A stretch of DNA of 64,000 nt from Nocardia rhizosphaerihabitans. Its GTDB lineage: Bacteria; Actinomycetota; Actinomycetes; Mycobacteriales; Mycobacteriaceae. Within the stretch, counting starts at the first letter, position 1. Each line of letters begins with the position of its first letter. The stretch spans positions 62,001 to 126,000 of the forward strand of contig NZ_BMNE01000008.1 in NCBI RefSeq assembly GCF_014646295.1, in the 5' to 3' direction. Shown one piece after another: positions 25,922 through 35,319 of the stretch. The notes under the pieces are model-generated. The model was given only the letters and a program-made list of their open reading frames with translations, searched no databases and was not told the origin of the DNA. The translations under genes and the position numbers were made by a program.

Positions 25922-27235
25922 ATGAACGCATCGAACGGGCATCGCCGGGTCGCGGTGATCGGCAGCGGCGTCGCCGGGCTGACAGCGGCCTGGGTGCTCG
26001 CGCGCTCGGCCGAGGTCACGCTCTACGAAGCGCAGGGCCGCCTGGGCGGGCACGCCGATACGCACCGCGTGGTCGCGGGCAACGGGGAAACCCTCGGCGT
26101 TGACACCGGGTTCATCGTGCACAACGACCGCACGTACCCGACGTTGCAGCGGCTGTTCGGGGAACTCGATATCGCCACCGGCGAGACCGATATGAGCATG
26201 TCGGTGCGCTGTGACGGCTGCGGGCTCGAATACGCGGGCGCGCGCGGGTTGCCGGGGCTGTTCCCGCGTCCCGGGCAGCTGGTCCGGGGACGGTATCTGC
26301 GGCTGCTCGCCGAGGTGCCGCGGTTCCACCGCCTGGCCCGCGCCGAACTCGCCACGGTCGGGACGGCGGAACGCACGGTGGCCGAATTCCTGGCCGACGC
26401 CGGATTCTCCGCCTACTTCCGCACCCACTTCCTGGCGCCGCTCATCTCGGCGGTCTGGTCCTGCGATCCGCGCACCGCGCTGCGCTATCCGGCCCGCTAC
26501 CTGTTCACCTTCCTCGAACACCACGGCATGCTGACGGTGTTCGGCTCACCCACCTGGCGCACGGTCACCGGAGGATCGGCGACCTACGTAGCGGCGGTCG
26601 CCGAACGCCTGCACCGTGTCCAGGTCGCGACCCCGGTCCGGGCGCTGCACCGGCATCTTGACGGGGTCACCGTCCGCACCGCCGACGACGGCGTCGACGA
26701 CTTCGCCGCCGCGGTGGTCGCGACCCATCCGAACGAGGCGCTGGCGCTGCTGGCCGAGCCGACCGCCGCCGAACGCGACATCCTCTCGGCGATGCCCTAT
26801 TCGGTGAATCACACTGTCCTGCACACCGATTCTCGCCTGCTGCCGCGCGCCGCCGGTGCTCGCGCGTCCTGGAACTACCGCCTGCCCGCCTGCGCCGCCG
26901 AACCCGACCGCGTCCTGGTCACCTACGACCTGACCAGGCTCCAGCGTCTCGACGACACCGGGGACCGCCGTTTCCTGGTGACCCTGGGCGACGGCGACCG
27001 GATCGATCCCGGCGCGGTGCTGGACACGATGACCTACCAACACCCGCTCTACACCCCGGAATCGGTGGTCGCTCGCGCCCGCGCCGGGGAACTCGGTTGC
27101 GCGCGTACGGCTTTCGCGGGCGCCTACCACGGGTGGGGATTCCACGAGGACGGCGCGCTGTCGGGACTGCGCGCCGCCGAGCGACTGGGCGGACGCTGGA
27201 CGGGACCGATGCCCGACCTGGTGGCGGCCTCATGA
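25922..27235 (+). CDS. FAD-dependent amine-oxidase-fold oxidoreductase (fatty-acid desaturase-like)
   Basis: 437 residues from ATG 25922 (GGAGG six bases upstream). Dinucleotide-binding motif VAVIGSGVAGLTAAWVL at residues 9-25 and GGHADTH just after. C-terminal HGWGFHEDGALSGLRAAE is the conserved FAD-closing motif. It forms an operon with DUF1365 and a Cfa-like methyltransferase by 4-base overlaps. In proteobacteria this set sits in light or singlet-oxygen regulons and a homologous flavoprotein takes part in methylated furan fatty acid formation. A role in modifying membrane acyl chains is inferred. Confidence 0.85.
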   Translation: MNASNGHRRVAVIGSGVAGLTAAWVLARSAEVTLYEAQGRLGGHADTHRVVAGNGETLGVDTGFIVHNDRTYPTLQRLFGELDIATGETDMSMSVRCDGCGLEYAGARGLPGLFPRPGQLVRGRYLRLLAEVPRFHRLARAELATVGTAERTVAEFLADAGFSAYFRTHFLAPLISAVWSCDPRTALRYPARYLFTFLEHHGMLTVFGSPTWRTVTGGSATYVAAVAERLHRVQVATPVRALHRHLDGVTVRTADDGVDDFAAAVVATHPNEALALLAEPTAAERDILSAMPYSVNHTVLHTDSRLLPRAAGARASWNYRLPACAAEPDRVLVTYDLTRLQRLDDTGDRRFLVTLGDGDRIDPGAVLDTMTYQHPLYTPESVVARARAGELGCARTAFAGAYHGWGFHEDGALSGLRAAERLGGRWTGPMPDLVAAS

Positions 27236-27954
27236 CCGCTCGTCTGATCCGCACCGACATCCGGCACACCCGGCTGGCGCCGATCCGGCACGCCTTCGGC
27301 TATCGCGGGCACAGCTGGCTGGTCGATCTGGACCGGCTGCCCCGGTTCCCCTGGTGGCTGCGGCCGTTCGCGGGCTTCGACGCGGGTGACCACCTGGGCG
27401 AACGCGGCGGCTCGCTGCGGGCCGCCGTCGACGGGTACCTGGCGACCCAGGGCATCGACCTGCGGGGTGGGCGGGTGCTCATGCTGGCCGGCGCGCGGGC
27501 CTTCGGGTACGTCTTCGATCCGCTGACGCTGTACTGGTGCCGCGACCGCGCCGGCGCGCCGGTCTGCGTGATCGCCGAGGTCCGCAACACCTACGGAGGC
27601 GCGCATCGCTACCTGCTGCGGCCCGATGGCGACGGTCGCGCGCGGGTCGGCAAGGAGTTCTACGTCTCGCCGTTCAACCCGGTGGCGGGCGAGTACCGGC
27701 TGCGCGTGCCCGAGCCGGAGGCCACGCTGCGGGTGTCGATCACGCTGGTGACCGACCGGCCGATCTTCGTCGCCACCATGGCTGGCCGATGCGTGCCCGC
27801 CACCACCGGCGCGATCGTGCGCGCCGTGCTGACCGATCCTATTCCGCCACTGCTCGTGGCCGCGCGTATCCGGTGGCAGGGCGTGCTGCTCTGGGCCAGG
27901 GGACTGCCGGTCGTGCCGCGTCCGGTGGCCGTGCCCGAGGAGGCGCTGCGATGA
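27232..27954 (+). CDS. DUF1365 family protein
   Basis: 240 residues, ATG overlapping the previous stop (ATGA). Conserved DUF1365 segments are present: IRHTRLAPIRHAFGYR near the start, GYVFDPLTLYWCRD mid-protein, EVRNTYGGAHRYLL and KEFYVSPFNPV. No catalytic activity is established for this family as far as I know; it almost always accompanies the flavoprotein and Cfa-like methyltransferase. One hydrophobic C-terminal stretch could associate with the membrane. Confidence 0.9.
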   Translation: MTARLIRTDIRHTRLAPIRHAFGYRGHSWLVDLDRLPRFPWWLRPFAGFDAGDHLGERGGSLRAAVDGYLATQGIDLRGGRVLMLAGARAFGYVFDPLTLYWCRDRAGAPVCVIAEVRNTYGGAHRYLLRPDGDGRARVGKEFYVSPFNPVAGEYRLRVPEPEATLRVSITLVTDRPIFVATMAGRCVPATTGAIVRAVLTDPIPPLLVAARIRWQGVLLWARGLPVVPRPVAVPEEALR

Positions 27955-29198
27955 CAACCGTGGACACCACCGCGAATCCCGTTGTGCCGGAGCGGGACCG
28001 GTGGCCGGACCTGGCCGTGCCGCGCGGCCTGCGGGCGGGTGTGTCGGCGATGGCCGTCGACGTGCTGGTCCGCCGCCTGACCCGGCGCTTGCCGCTGGCG
28101 GTGCGCTATCCCGACGGCACCGTCGCCGGCTCGCCCGCCGGAGTGCCGTGCCTGGTCCTGCACCGGCCCGGCGACTTCGCCGCCCGGGTCGGCGCCGCCG
28201 GGCTCATCGGCTTCGGTGAGTCGTACATGGCCGGTGACTGGGACGCGCCCGATCTCGTCGGCGTGCTGACCGTGCTCGCGGCCCACGTCGACGAGCTGGT
28301 GCCGCGTCCGCTGGCCCGGTTGCGCCGTCTCTACGTCGCGGGACATCCCGCCGCCGAACGCAATTCCGAGGACAACACGCGCGGCAACATCGCCCGGCAC
28401 TACGACCTGTCCAACGACTTCTTCGGGCTGTTCCTCGACGAGACCATGACCTATTCGGCCGCGTTGTTCACCGATCCGGCCGATGATCTCGCCACCGCCC
28501 AGCGCGCCAAGATCGACCGGCTGCTCGACCGCGCGGGCGTGCGATCCGGCACCCGGCTGCTCGAAATCGGCACCGGCTGGGGCGAACTCGCCGTCCGGGC
28601 AGCCGCGCGTGGCGCGCGGGTGCACACCGTGACGCTGTCGTCCGAACAGCAGGCGGCGGCCCTGGCGCGGGTGGCGGCGGCGGGACTGGCGGAGCGCGTG
28701 CGGGTGGACCTGCTCGACTACCGCCGGGTGCGCGGCACCTACGACGCCGTCGTCTCGGTGGAGATGATCGAGGCGGTCGGCTACGAGTACCTCGACACGT
28801 ATTTCGCGACCATCGGCCGGGTGCTCGCGCCGGGCGGGCGGGCCGCGATCCAGGCCATCACCATGCCGCACGAGCGCATGCTGGCCACCCGGCACACCTA
28901 TACCTGGATCCAGAAATACATCTTCCCCGGCGGGTTCCTGCCCTCGGTGCGGGCGATCGAGGAATCCGTCGCGCGCGGTACGGATCTGCGCGTGCGCGAG
29001 GAGTTCTCGATGGGTCCGCAGTACGCGCGCACCCTGCGTGCCTGGCGGGAACGGTTCGAGGACGCGCGGGCGGAGATCGGCGCGCTCGGGTTCGACGAGA
29101 CGTTCGTGCGGATGTGGCGGCTGTATCTGGCGTACTCGGAGGCGGGTTTCCGGTCCGGCTACCTCGATGTCGGGCAGTTCGTTCTCGCGCGGGCGTGA
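27951..29198 (+). CDS. cyclopropane-fatty-acyl-phospholipid synthase-like SAM methyltransferase
   Basis: 415 residues, ATG overlapping the previous stop. Cfa landmarks: an N-terminal lipid-binding part ([18 protein letters not shown]), [16 protein letters not shown] near residue 150, SAM motif [16 protein letters not shown] near 204, VTLSSEQ near 230, VEMIEAVG near 270 and YIFPGGFLP near 325. It transfers a methyl(ene) group from SAM to unsaturated acyl chains in membrane phospholipid. Last gene of the light-type operon with the flavoprotein and DUF1365. Confidence 0.9.
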   Translation: MTTVDTTANPVVPERDRWPDLAVPRGLRAGVSAMAVDVLVRRLTRRLPLAVRYPDGTVAGSPAGVPCLVLHRPGDFAARVGAAGLIGFGESYMAGDWDAPDLVGVLTVLAAHVDELVPRPLARLRRLYVAGHPAAERNSEDNTRGNIARHYDLSNDFFGLFLDETMTYSAALFTDPADDLATAQRAKIDRLLDRAGVRSGTRLLEIGTGWGELAVRAAARGARVHTVTLSSEQQAAALARVAAAGLAERVRVDLLDYRRVRGTYDAVVSVEMIEAVGYEYLDTYFATIGRVLAPGGRAAIQAITMPHERMLATRHTYTWIQKYIFPGGFLPSVRAIEESVARGTDLRVREEFSMGPQYARTLRAWRERFEDARAEIGALGFDETFVRMWRLYLAYSEAGFRSGYLDVGQFVLARA

Positions 29199-29205
29199 GT
29201 CCGGC

Positions 29206-30549
29206 TCAGCGGCCGAGCAGGTGGCGCAGGGTCTGTTCGAGGTCGGGGCCGCGGAAGGTGTGACCAGCCTCGGACAACCGCGCCGGGGACACGCGCTGGC
29301 TCGCCTCGGCCAGCTCCCGCGCGCCCTGCTTGCCCAGCAGCAGTGCCGGGCCGAACGAGGGGACCGGCAGCAGGGCGGGCCGGTGCAGGACGCGGGCCAG
29401 GACCTCGGTGTAGTCGCTGTTGCGGACCGGATCGGGGGCGACCGCGTTGACCGGGCCGGCGAGCGAATCGTCCCAGAGCGCACGGTGATAGACGTCGAGC
29501 AGGTCGTCCAGGCCGATCCAGGACAGCCACTGGGTGCCGTCCCCGATCCGGCCGCCGAGGCCCGCCGCGAACAGTGGACGCAGCAAGCGCAAGGTGCCGC
29601 CGGCGGGTGACTGGACGATGCCGGTGCGGACCTGGACCACCCGGCCGCCGGCGGCCGCGGCCGGTGCGGTCGCCGCCTCCCAGCCCGTCACCACCTCGGC
29701 GAGGAAACCGCCGCCGGGATCGGCTGTCTCGGTGAGGATCTCCTCGCCCCGGTCGTAGCCGTAGTAGCCGATGGCGGAGGCGCAGACGAACGTGCCGACG
29801 CCGCTGCGAGCCGCGGTCTCGGCCAGCGCCTTGGTCGGGGCGATCCGGCTGTCGGCGATCGCGCGGCGGTGTTGCTCGGTGAACCGGCCCGCGATCGGCG
29901 CGCCCGCCAGATGGATCACCGCGTCGACGCCGTCGAGCAGATCGGGCGCGGGATCGGCGGGGTCCCACCGGCGTTCGGTGGGATCGGACGGGGCGTGGCG
30001 CACCAGCCGGACGACATCGTGACCGCCGGTGGACAGGAACGCGCACAGCGCGGTGCCGACCATGCCGGAGGCGCCGCTGACCGCGATGGTGCGTGCGGTG
30101 AAGCCGCGCTCGGCGGCGCGCCGGTGGGCGGCGAGGTCGCCGGCGAGCTGGCGGTAGCGGTAGTCGAACATCGGGCGCAGCAGGCGGGTGGGGAGTGGGG
30201 TGTCGACGTGGTCGGCCACGCGGGTGTGCTCGTCGTCGACGGCGGTGAAGTCGTGGGTGTGCCGCCACGGCAGCAAGCGGCCGACCGGTGCGGAGGCGAG
30301 ACCCTCGGTCGCGACGGCGTCGGCGAAACGGCGGGGCGGGTCGTAGGCGGCCGGATCGTGCCGCGCGACCCAGCGCAGGCCGCCCGGCAGGCCGAGGACG
30401 GCGGCGCCGCGGGCCAGATCGTCGGACTCGCTGAGGAGCCGGACCGGCTGCCAGGGCGGTGCCAGGCGGGCGAACGCACCGGGCCGGGCGAACCAGGCGA
30501 AGACCTCGTCGCGAGGTGCGGAGACAACCGTCGAACAGTCGATGCCCAT
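29206..30549 (-). CDS. SRPBCC domain fused to SDR39U1 (TIGR01777) epimerase-family protein
   Basis: 447 residues from ATG 30549 (AGGAGG is 13 bases away, rather far). Residues 1-150 resemble an SRPBCC/START-like lipid-binding domain (STVVSAPRDEVFAWFARPGA). Residues 155-447 are an extended SDR: VSGASGMVGTALCAFL, VIHLAGAPIAGRF, and a C-terminal TFRGPDLEQTLRHLLGR. It is convergent with the methyltransferase gene, and the third direct-repeat operator lies just upstream, so it probably belongs to the light regulon. Such genes recur in LitR clusters. Substrate unknown. Confidence 0.8.
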   Translation of the reverse strand: MGIDCSTVVSAPRDEVFAWFARPGAFARLAPPWQPVRLLSESDDLARGAAVLGLPGGLRWVARHDPAAYDPPRRFADAVATEGLASAPVGRLLPWRHTHDFTAVDDEHTRVADHVDTPLPTRLLRPMFDYRYRQLAGDLAAHRRAAERGFTARTIAVSGASGMVGTALCAFLSTGGHDVVRLVRHAPSDPTERRWDPADPAPDLLDGVDAVIHLAGAPIAGRFTEQHRRAIADSRIAPTKALAETAARSGVGTFVCASAIGYYGYDRGEEILTETADPGGGFLAEVVTGWEAATAPAAAAGGRVVQVRTGIVQSPAGGTLRLLRPLFAAGLGGRIGDGTQWLSWIGLDDLLDVYHRALWDDSLAGPVNAVAPDPVRNSDYTEVLARVLHRPALLPVPSFGPALLLGKQGARELAEASQRVSPARLSEAGHTFRGPDLEQTLRHLLGR

Positions 30550-30579
30550 AGTTCGACTGTAACCCTCCTCCCGGACAAA

Positions 30580-30597
30580 ATGCATCGTTTATGAATC
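30580..30597. promoter_or_regulatory. LitR/CarH-like direct-repeat operator 3
   Basis: Read on the minus strand: GATTCAT-AAAC-GATGCAT, the same two half-sites and 11-bp period as operators 1 and 2. It lies between the divergent SRPBCC-SDR39U1 (start 30549) and SDR (start 30621) genes and could control both. Confidence 0.7.
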
Positions 30598-30601
30598 GTT
30601 T

Positions 30602-30631
30602 TTAGCGGTACTATAGGAGAGTGACCGCTAA
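30602..30631. promoter_or_regulatory. inverted repeat across SDR start
   Basis: TTAGCGGT (30602-30609) and ACCGCTAA (30624-30631), perfect 8-bp arms with a 14-base centre that contains a -10-like TACTAT, AGGAG and the GTG start. It may be a second repressor operator or an RNA hairpin hiding the start. Confidence 0.5.
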
Positions 30632-31613
30632 TGACGTGAGTAACGATGCGAAGTTCGAGCCATCGCGCGTCGATGCGCTCCTGGACCGCACAGTGCTGCC
30701 CGGATACAGCCGCCTCGGTATCGCCCTGCGCCGGCGTGCCTGGCCGGACGACGATCCACCGGCGGGCGCGATGCGGGGGCGGCGGGCGGTGATCACCGGC
30801 GCCAACAGTGGGATCGGGCTGGCCATCGCCGATGGACTGGCCGAGCTCGGCGCCTCGGTCGTGCTCGCGGTCCGGAACCCGCGGCGGGGGGCGGACGCGG
30901 CGGACGGACTGCGCGAACGGCATCCCGGCGCCGCGGTGACGGTGGTCGAATGCGATGTCGCCGAACCCGATTCGGTGCGGCGCTGTGCCGCCGCGCTCGG
31001 TGAGACACCGATCGATGTCCTCGTGCACAACGCGGGGGTGCTGTCACCGGAACGCCGGGAGACCGGCACCGGACACGAACTCACCTTCGCTACCCATGTA
31101 CTGGGTCCGTTGCTGCTGACCGAGCTGGTGCGCCCGTTGCTGGCCGCGGCACGCGGTGCCAGGGTCGTGCTCATGTCGTCGGGCGGGATGTATGCCCAGC
31201 CCTTGGCGATCGAGGATCCGGAATACCGGCACGGTGAATACCGGGGCGCCGCCGCGTACGCGCGCACGAAACGGATGCAGGTCGCGCTGACCCCGCTGCT
31301 GGCCGTCGAGCTGGCCGAGGACCGGATCGGCGCGCACGCGGTGCACCCCGGGTGGGTCGACACCCCCGGCATCGCGGACGCGCTGCCCCGGTTCCGCCGA
31401 ATGACCCGGCCCTTGCTGCGGACCCCGGCCGAAGGCGCCGACACGGCGGTCTGGCTCGCCGCCACCCGGAACACGCTGCCTTCCGGCCAGTTCTGGCACG
31501 ATCGCCGGATCCGCCCGCTACACCTGCGGTCCGGCACCCGCTACACCGATGCCGACGCCGTCGCGCTCTGGCGTGCGTGCCGTGCGCTGATCGGGGCTCC
31601 CGGCGCGAGCTGA
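30621..31613 (+). CDS. short-chain dehydrogenase/reductase (light-regulon member)
   Basis: 330 residues from GTG 30621. Rossmann motif AVITGANSGIGLAIADGL near residue 55, HNAGVL near 137, and Tyr-x3-Lys in AAYARTKRMQ near 211. The N-terminal ~50 residues precede the Rossmann fold, as in retinol-dehydrogenase-like SDRs. AGGAG sits almost against the GTG and a TACTAT -10 lies about 8 bases upstream, so the mRNA may be leaderless. It shares the intergenic direct-repeat operator with the divergent SDR39U1 gene. Substrate unknown. Confidence 0.82.
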   Translation: MTANDVSNDAKFEPSRVDALLDRTVLPGYSRLGIALRRRAWPDDDPPAGAMRGRRAVITGANSGIGLAIADGLAELGASVVLAVRNPRRGADAADGLRERHPGAAVTVVECDVAEPDSVRRCAAALGETPIDVLVHNAGVLSPERRETGTGHELTFATHVLGPLLLTELVRPLLAAARGARVVLMSSGGMYAQPLAIEDPEYRHGEYRGAAAYARTKRMQVALTPLLAVELAEDRIGAHAVHPGWVDTPGIADALPRFRRMTRPLLRTPAEGADTAVWLAATRNTLPSGQFWHDRRIRPLHLRSGTRYTDADAVALWRACRALIGAPGAS

Positions 31614-31622
31614 TCGCACCGA

Positions 31623-31664
31623 CGGAGAAGGGCGGCGGCTCCGGGAAGCCACCGCCCTTCTCCG
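31623..31664. terminator. bidirectional terminator
   Basis: Stem CGGAGAAGGGCGGCGGCT / AGCCACCGCCCTTCTCCG (18 bp, one mismatch) with a 6-base loop between the convergent SDR and ppnP genes. Confidence 0.88.
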
Positions 31665-31673
31665 TAACGACGA

Positions 31674-31985
31674 TCAGCCGAAATGGCAGACGTAGTGCAG
31701 GGTTTCGACGACCTCGATGTCGAAGGCGCTGTTGCCGGGGACCGAGAACGACTCGCCGCCGCGGAAGACCTTCGGCTCGGTCTCGCCGGGGAGGGTCACC
31801 CGGGCCTCGCCCTCGATGAGCTCCATGATCTCCGGGGCGCCGGTGGTGAAAGTCAGGGTGGCGGGCAGGATCACGCCGACGGACTTCGAGGTGCCGTCAG
31901 GCAGCTCGATGTTGTGGCTGACGCACTTGCCGTCGAAATAGACGTTGGCCTTCTTGACGACGGAGACGTTCTCGAACTTCGACAT
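31674..31985 (-). CDS. ppnP: pyrimidine/purine nucleoside phosphorylase (DUF1255)
   Basis: 103 residues, the family length. The small cupin fold is clear: [66 protein letters not shown] and a C-terminal HYVCHFG. PpnP cleaves several nucleosides by phosphorolysis in nucleotide salvage. It is monocistronic: terminators lie on both sides. Confidence 0.9.
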   Translation of the reverse strand: MSKFENVSVVKKANVYFDGKCVSHNIELPDGTSKSVGVILPATLTFTTGAPEIMELIEGEARVTLPGETEPKVFRGGESFSVPGNSAFDIEVVETLHYVCHFG

Positions 31986-32024
31986 GGGTCCTTCCGGGGG
32001 TGAGGGGACCCTTAGTCTACTGAC

Positions 32025-32051
32025 GGGGCAGGGCTCACCGAGCCCTGCCCC
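32025..32051. terminator. terminator downstream of lipA
   Basis: Perfect 12-bp stem GGGGCAGGGCTC / GAGCCCTGCCCC with a 3-base loop, directly after the lipA stop on the minus strand. Confidence 0.8.
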
Positions 32052-32058
32052 GGCGTGG

Positions 32059-33081
32059 TCAGCTGCCGTAACGGGCGAGGACCGAGCTGGCTTCCTGGGA
32101 GGCGGTGCCTTCCTGGGCCAGGTGGGCCATGGCCTCGGGGATCTCGCGGCCGTGGTGGGCCATGGCCTGGGCGTAGAGGCGGCCTGCGCGGTAGGAGGAG
32201 CGGACCAGCGGGCCTGCCATCACACCGGCGAAGCCGAGCTCCTCGGCGACCTTGGAGTGCTCGACGAACTCCTCGGGCTTCACCCAGCGGTCGACCGGAT
32301 GGTGGCGGGGGGAGGGGCGCAGGTACTGGGTGATGGTGAGGATGTCGCAGCCTGCTTCGTGCAGGTCGCGCATGGCCTCGGTGACCTCTTCGGGGGTCTC
32401 GCCCATGCCGAGGATGAGGTTGGACTTGGTGACCAGACCGGCCTCGCGGGCGGCGGTGATCACGGCCAGGGAGCGCTCGTAGCGGAAGGCGGGACGGATG
32501 CGCTTGAAGATGCGCGGCACCGTTTCCAGGTTGTGGGCCAGGACCTCCGGGCGCGTGGAGAAGACCTCGGCGAGCTGGTCGGGGTCGGCGTTGAAGTCGG
32601 GGATGAGCAGTTCGACGCCGGTGCCGGGGTTGAGTGCCTTGATGGCGCGCACGGTTTCGGCGTAGAGCCAGGCGCCGCCGTCGTCGAGGTCGTCGCGGGC
32701 GACGCCGGTGATGGTGGAGTAGCGCAGGCCCATGGCCTGGACGCTCTCGGCGACGCGGCGGGGCTCGTCGCGGTCGAGGGCGGCGGGTTTGCCGGTGTCG
32801 ATCTGGCAGAAGTCGCAGCGGCGGGTGCACTGCTCACCGCCGATGAGGAAGGTGGCCTCGCGGTCTTCCCAGCATTCGAAGATGTTGGGGCAGCCGGCTT
32901 CCTCGCAGACCGTGTGCAGGCCTTCGCGTTTCACCAGGCCCTTGAGCTCGGTGTATTCGGGGCCCATGGTGGCGCGGGTGCGAATCCACTTGGGTTTGCG
33001 CTCGATCGGGGTCTCCGCGTTGCGCGCTTCGATGCGCAGCAGCTTGCGTCCGGCGGGGGCAGAGGCGTCTACGGAGGTCAC
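32059..33081 (-). CDS. lipA: lipoyl synthase
   Basis: 340 residues, GTG start overlapping the lipB stop (GTGA). A radical-SAM enzyme that inserts two sulfurs into octanoyl groups on E2 and GcvH proteins. The auxiliary cluster motif [12 protein letters not shown] and the radical-SAM motif CTRRCDFC are both visible, with [11 protein letters not shown]-type [14 protein letters not shown] and the conserved C-terminal RSSYRAG. It works with lipB and modifies the adjacent sucB product. Confidence 0.97.
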   Translation of the reverse strand: MTSVDASAPAGRKLLRIEARNAETPIERKPKWIRTRATMGPEYTELKGLVKREGLHTVCEEAGCPNIFECWEDREATFLIGGEQCTRRCDFCQIDTGKPAALDRDEPRRVAESVQAMGLRYSTITGVARDDLDDGGAWLYAETVRAIKALNPGTGVELLIPDFNADPDQLAEVFSTRPEVLAHNLETVPRIFKRIRPAFRYERSLAVITAAREAGLVTKSNLILGMGETPEEVTEAMRDLHEAGCDILTITQYLRPSPRHHPVDRWVKPEEFVEHSKVAEELGFAGVMAGPLVRSSYRAGRLYAQAMAHHGREIPEAMAHLAQEGTASQEASSVLARYGS

Positions 33082-33827
33082 TGGATCGACTCTACGCTCG
33101 GGGCGACGACGTTCGCGGCGGTGGTGGTGCGATCAATGTCATGCGGCCGAACGGGAATTTCGCCGTCCAAAGCGGCAACGATCGCGGTCGCGACGAGGGG
33201 CTTGATCTCGGCGACCGTGACTTCGCGGCCGAGCTCGCGGGTCAGCGTGGTGACACCGGCGTCCTTGATGCCGCAGGGCACGATCGCCTGGAAGCCGTCG
33301 AGGGCGGAGTTGCAGTTCAGGGAGATGCCGTGCATGGCGACGCCGCGCTGCACGCGCACGCCGATCGCGGCGATCTTGCGTTCGGCGAACCACTCGGTGG
33401 CGGGCAGCCACACGCCCGAACGGCCCTCGACGCGGCCGCACTCGATCCCGAGGCCGGAGACCACCTGGATCAGGGCCTCCTCCAGCCGGCGCACGTACTG
33501 CACGACGTCGACGGGCTCGGCCAGGCGGATGATCGGGTAGCCAACGAGCTGGCCCGGACCGTGCCAGGTGATCTTGCCGCCGCGGTCGACCTGCACCACC
33601 GGGCTGCCGTCGATCGGCAGGTCCTCGGTCTCGGTCCGGCGGCCCGCGGTGTAGACCGACGGATGCTCGAGCAGCAGCAGCTTGTCGGCACCTTCGCCTG
33701 CGGCGCGATCGTCGGCGATCTGCCGTTGCAGCTCCCAGGCGGCGTTGTATTCGATGAGTCCGAGATCCTCGACCACGATCGGGGTCGTATCGAATCGAGC
33801 GGACGCGGTGGGGCGCGTGTCGTTCAC
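33078..33827 (-). CDS. lipB: lipoyl(octanoyl) transferase
   Basis: 249 residues from GTG 33827. Transfers octanoate from acyl carrier protein to lipoyl domains. Motifs: [34 protein letters not shown], the lysine in [11 protein letters not shown] and the catalytic cysteine in [14 protein letters not shown], the Cys/Lys pair known from the M. tuberculosis enzyme. First gene of lipB-lipA. Confidence 0.97.
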   Translation of the reverse strand: MNDTRPTASARFDTTPIVVEDLGLIEYNAAWELQRQIADDRAAGEGADKLLLLEHPSVYTAGRRTETEDLPIDGSPVVQVDRGGKITWHGPGQLVGYPIIRLAEPVDVVQYVRRLEEALIQVVSGLGIECGRVEGRSGVWLPATEWFAERKIAAIGVRVQRGVAMHGISLNCNSALDGFQAIVPCGIKDAGVTTLTRELGREVTVAEIKPLVATAIVAALDGEIPVRPHDIDRTTTAANVVAPSVESIQ

Positions 33828-33892
33828 CGACCTGACGTTACGCCCACCGGCCACCGAAGGTGAAGACCGGTCGGGACGTGCGGGTCGACCGG

Positions 33893-34396
33893 TCAGACGT
33901 CGAGCGCGAAGGTGCGCTGCATCAGCGTCAGGTCCATCCAGCGGCCGAACTTGTGGCCGACTTCGGGCAGCTCGCCGACGGTGCGGAAGCCGAAGCGCTC
34001 GTGCAGGGCGATGGAACCGGTGTTGCTCGATTCGATGGCGGCGATCATGGCGTGCACCCGGCCGGAATCGATGGCGCGGGCGATGAGTTCGGTGAGCAGC
34101 GCGCTGGCGACGCCGCGTCGCTGGAAGCGCTCGTCGACGTAGACGGAGTTCTCGACCGAGAAGCGGTAGCCGGTCTTCGGCCGCCACTGGCCGTAGGAGG
34201 CGTAACCGGCGACCTCGCCGTCGATCTCGGCGATCAGGATCGGCATGCCCGCGGCGGTGCGGTCGGCGAACCAGGAGAGGCGGTCGTCGAGGTCGACCTC
34301 GTCGGTGTCCCAGATCGCCGTCGACTCGGCGATATTGGTGTTGTGGATCGCGAGAACGGCGGGCAGGTCGGCCTTGTCGGCGTCGCGGATGAACAT
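33893..34396 (-). CDS. GNAT N-acetyltransferase, phosphinothricin-acetyltransferase-like
   Basis: 167 residues. Typical of the Pat/Bar/MddA branch: an N-terminal [37 protein letters not shown] (acetyl-CoA loop QRRGVA) near residue 95, and [21 protein letters not shown] near the end. Likely acetylates small amino compounds such as methionine sulfone or phosphinothricin-like molecules. Its ATG shares a base with the stop of the SDR39U1 gene upstream, so the two are co-transcribed. Confidence 0.85.
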   Translation of the reverse strand: MFIRDADKADLPAVLAIHNTNIAESTAIWDTDEVDLDDRLSWFADRTAAGMPILIAEIDGEVAGYASYGQWRPKTGYRFSVENSVYVDERFQRRGVASALLTELIARAIDSGRVHAMIAAIESSNTGSIALHERFGFRTVGELPEVGHKFGRWMDLTLMQRTFALDV

Positions 34397-35301
34397 CAGT
34401 GGGCTCCGGGGCGGCCGACGGTGGCGGCGAGGGCGGCGCCGATCGTCGGGTGCTGGAAGGTGTAACCGGCCTGTTCCAGCGCGGCCGGGATGGCGCGCGG
34501 GCCGCGCAGGATCGCCTCGTCGGCGAGCTCGCCGACCAGGGCGCGCAGGGCGAAACCGGGGACGATGAACGGGGTGGGGCGGTGCACGGCGCGGCCAAGT
34601 GCCCGGTTGAATTCCGCGTTGGTGACCGGGGCGGGGCCGGCGGAGTTGATCGGGCCCGAGATCTCGGGGTGGGTGAGCGCGAAGATGATGGCGCCGACCT
34701 CGTCGTCGAGGGAGATCCACGGCGTGTACTGGCGGCCGCTGCCGAAGCGTCCGCCCAGACCCAGCCAGTACAGCGGGTGCAGCATGCTCAGCATGCCGCC
34801 GTTGCGAGCCAGCACCACGGCGCTGCGCACCAGGACCGTGCGCACGCCCGCGGCTGTGGCCGGTTCCGTGGCGGCTTCCCAGTCACGGCAGAGGGTCGCG
34901 AGGAAACCGGTTCCGGCGGGGGCGGTCTCGTCGACGACCGTGTCACCGGTGTCGCCGCCGTAGTAGTGCACGCCGCTGGCGTTGACCAGCGTCGGCACTC
35001 CCGCGGCGGCGACCGCCGTGGCCAGTACGTCGGTGGGGGTGATGCGGCTGTCGCGCAGCAACTGCTTGTAGCCGCCGTTCCAGCGGCGCTCGCCGATGCT
35101 CGCGCCGCACAGATTCACCGCCGCGTCGGCCCCGCGCAACGCCCGCTCGTCGAGCTGGGCGCGCACGGGATCCCACGCGAATTCGTCCGGCCCGCCCGGG
35201 GCGCGGCGCACCAATCGCGACACCTCGTGCCCGTCGCGGCGCAGAGCCGCGACGAGCGCTGTCCCGATCAGCCCGGACGAACCGGCGATCACCACCTTCA
35301 T
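34396..35301 (-). CDS. SDR39U1 (TIGR01777) family oxidoreductase, stand-alone
   Basis: 301 residues: [20 protein letters not shown] at the start, [14 protein letters not shown] near 85, [12 protein letters not shown] near 110 and a C-terminal [18 protein letters not shown]. It corresponds by position to the gene between sucB/dlaT and lipB in M. tuberculosis. It lies 19 bases after sucB and probably in its operon. A second, SRPBCC-fused paralogue is at 29206-30549; function of both is unknown. Confidence 0.88.
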   Translation of the reverse strand: MKVVIAGSSGLIGTALVAALRRDGHEVSRLVRRAPGGPDEFAWDPVRAQLDERALRGADAAVNLCGASIGERRWNGGYKQLLRDSRITPTDVLATAVAAAGVPTLVNASGVHYYGGDTGDTVVDETAPAGTGFLATLCRDWEAATEPATAAGVRTVLVRSAVVLARNGGMLSMLHPLYWLGLGGRFGSGRQYTPWISLDDEVGAIIFALTHPEISGPINSAGPAPVTNAEFNRALGRAVHRPTPFIVPGFALRALVGELADEAILRGPRAIPAALEQAGYTFQHPTIGAALAATVGRPGAH

Positions 35302-35319
35302 AACTGTCGAATTCCTCGA

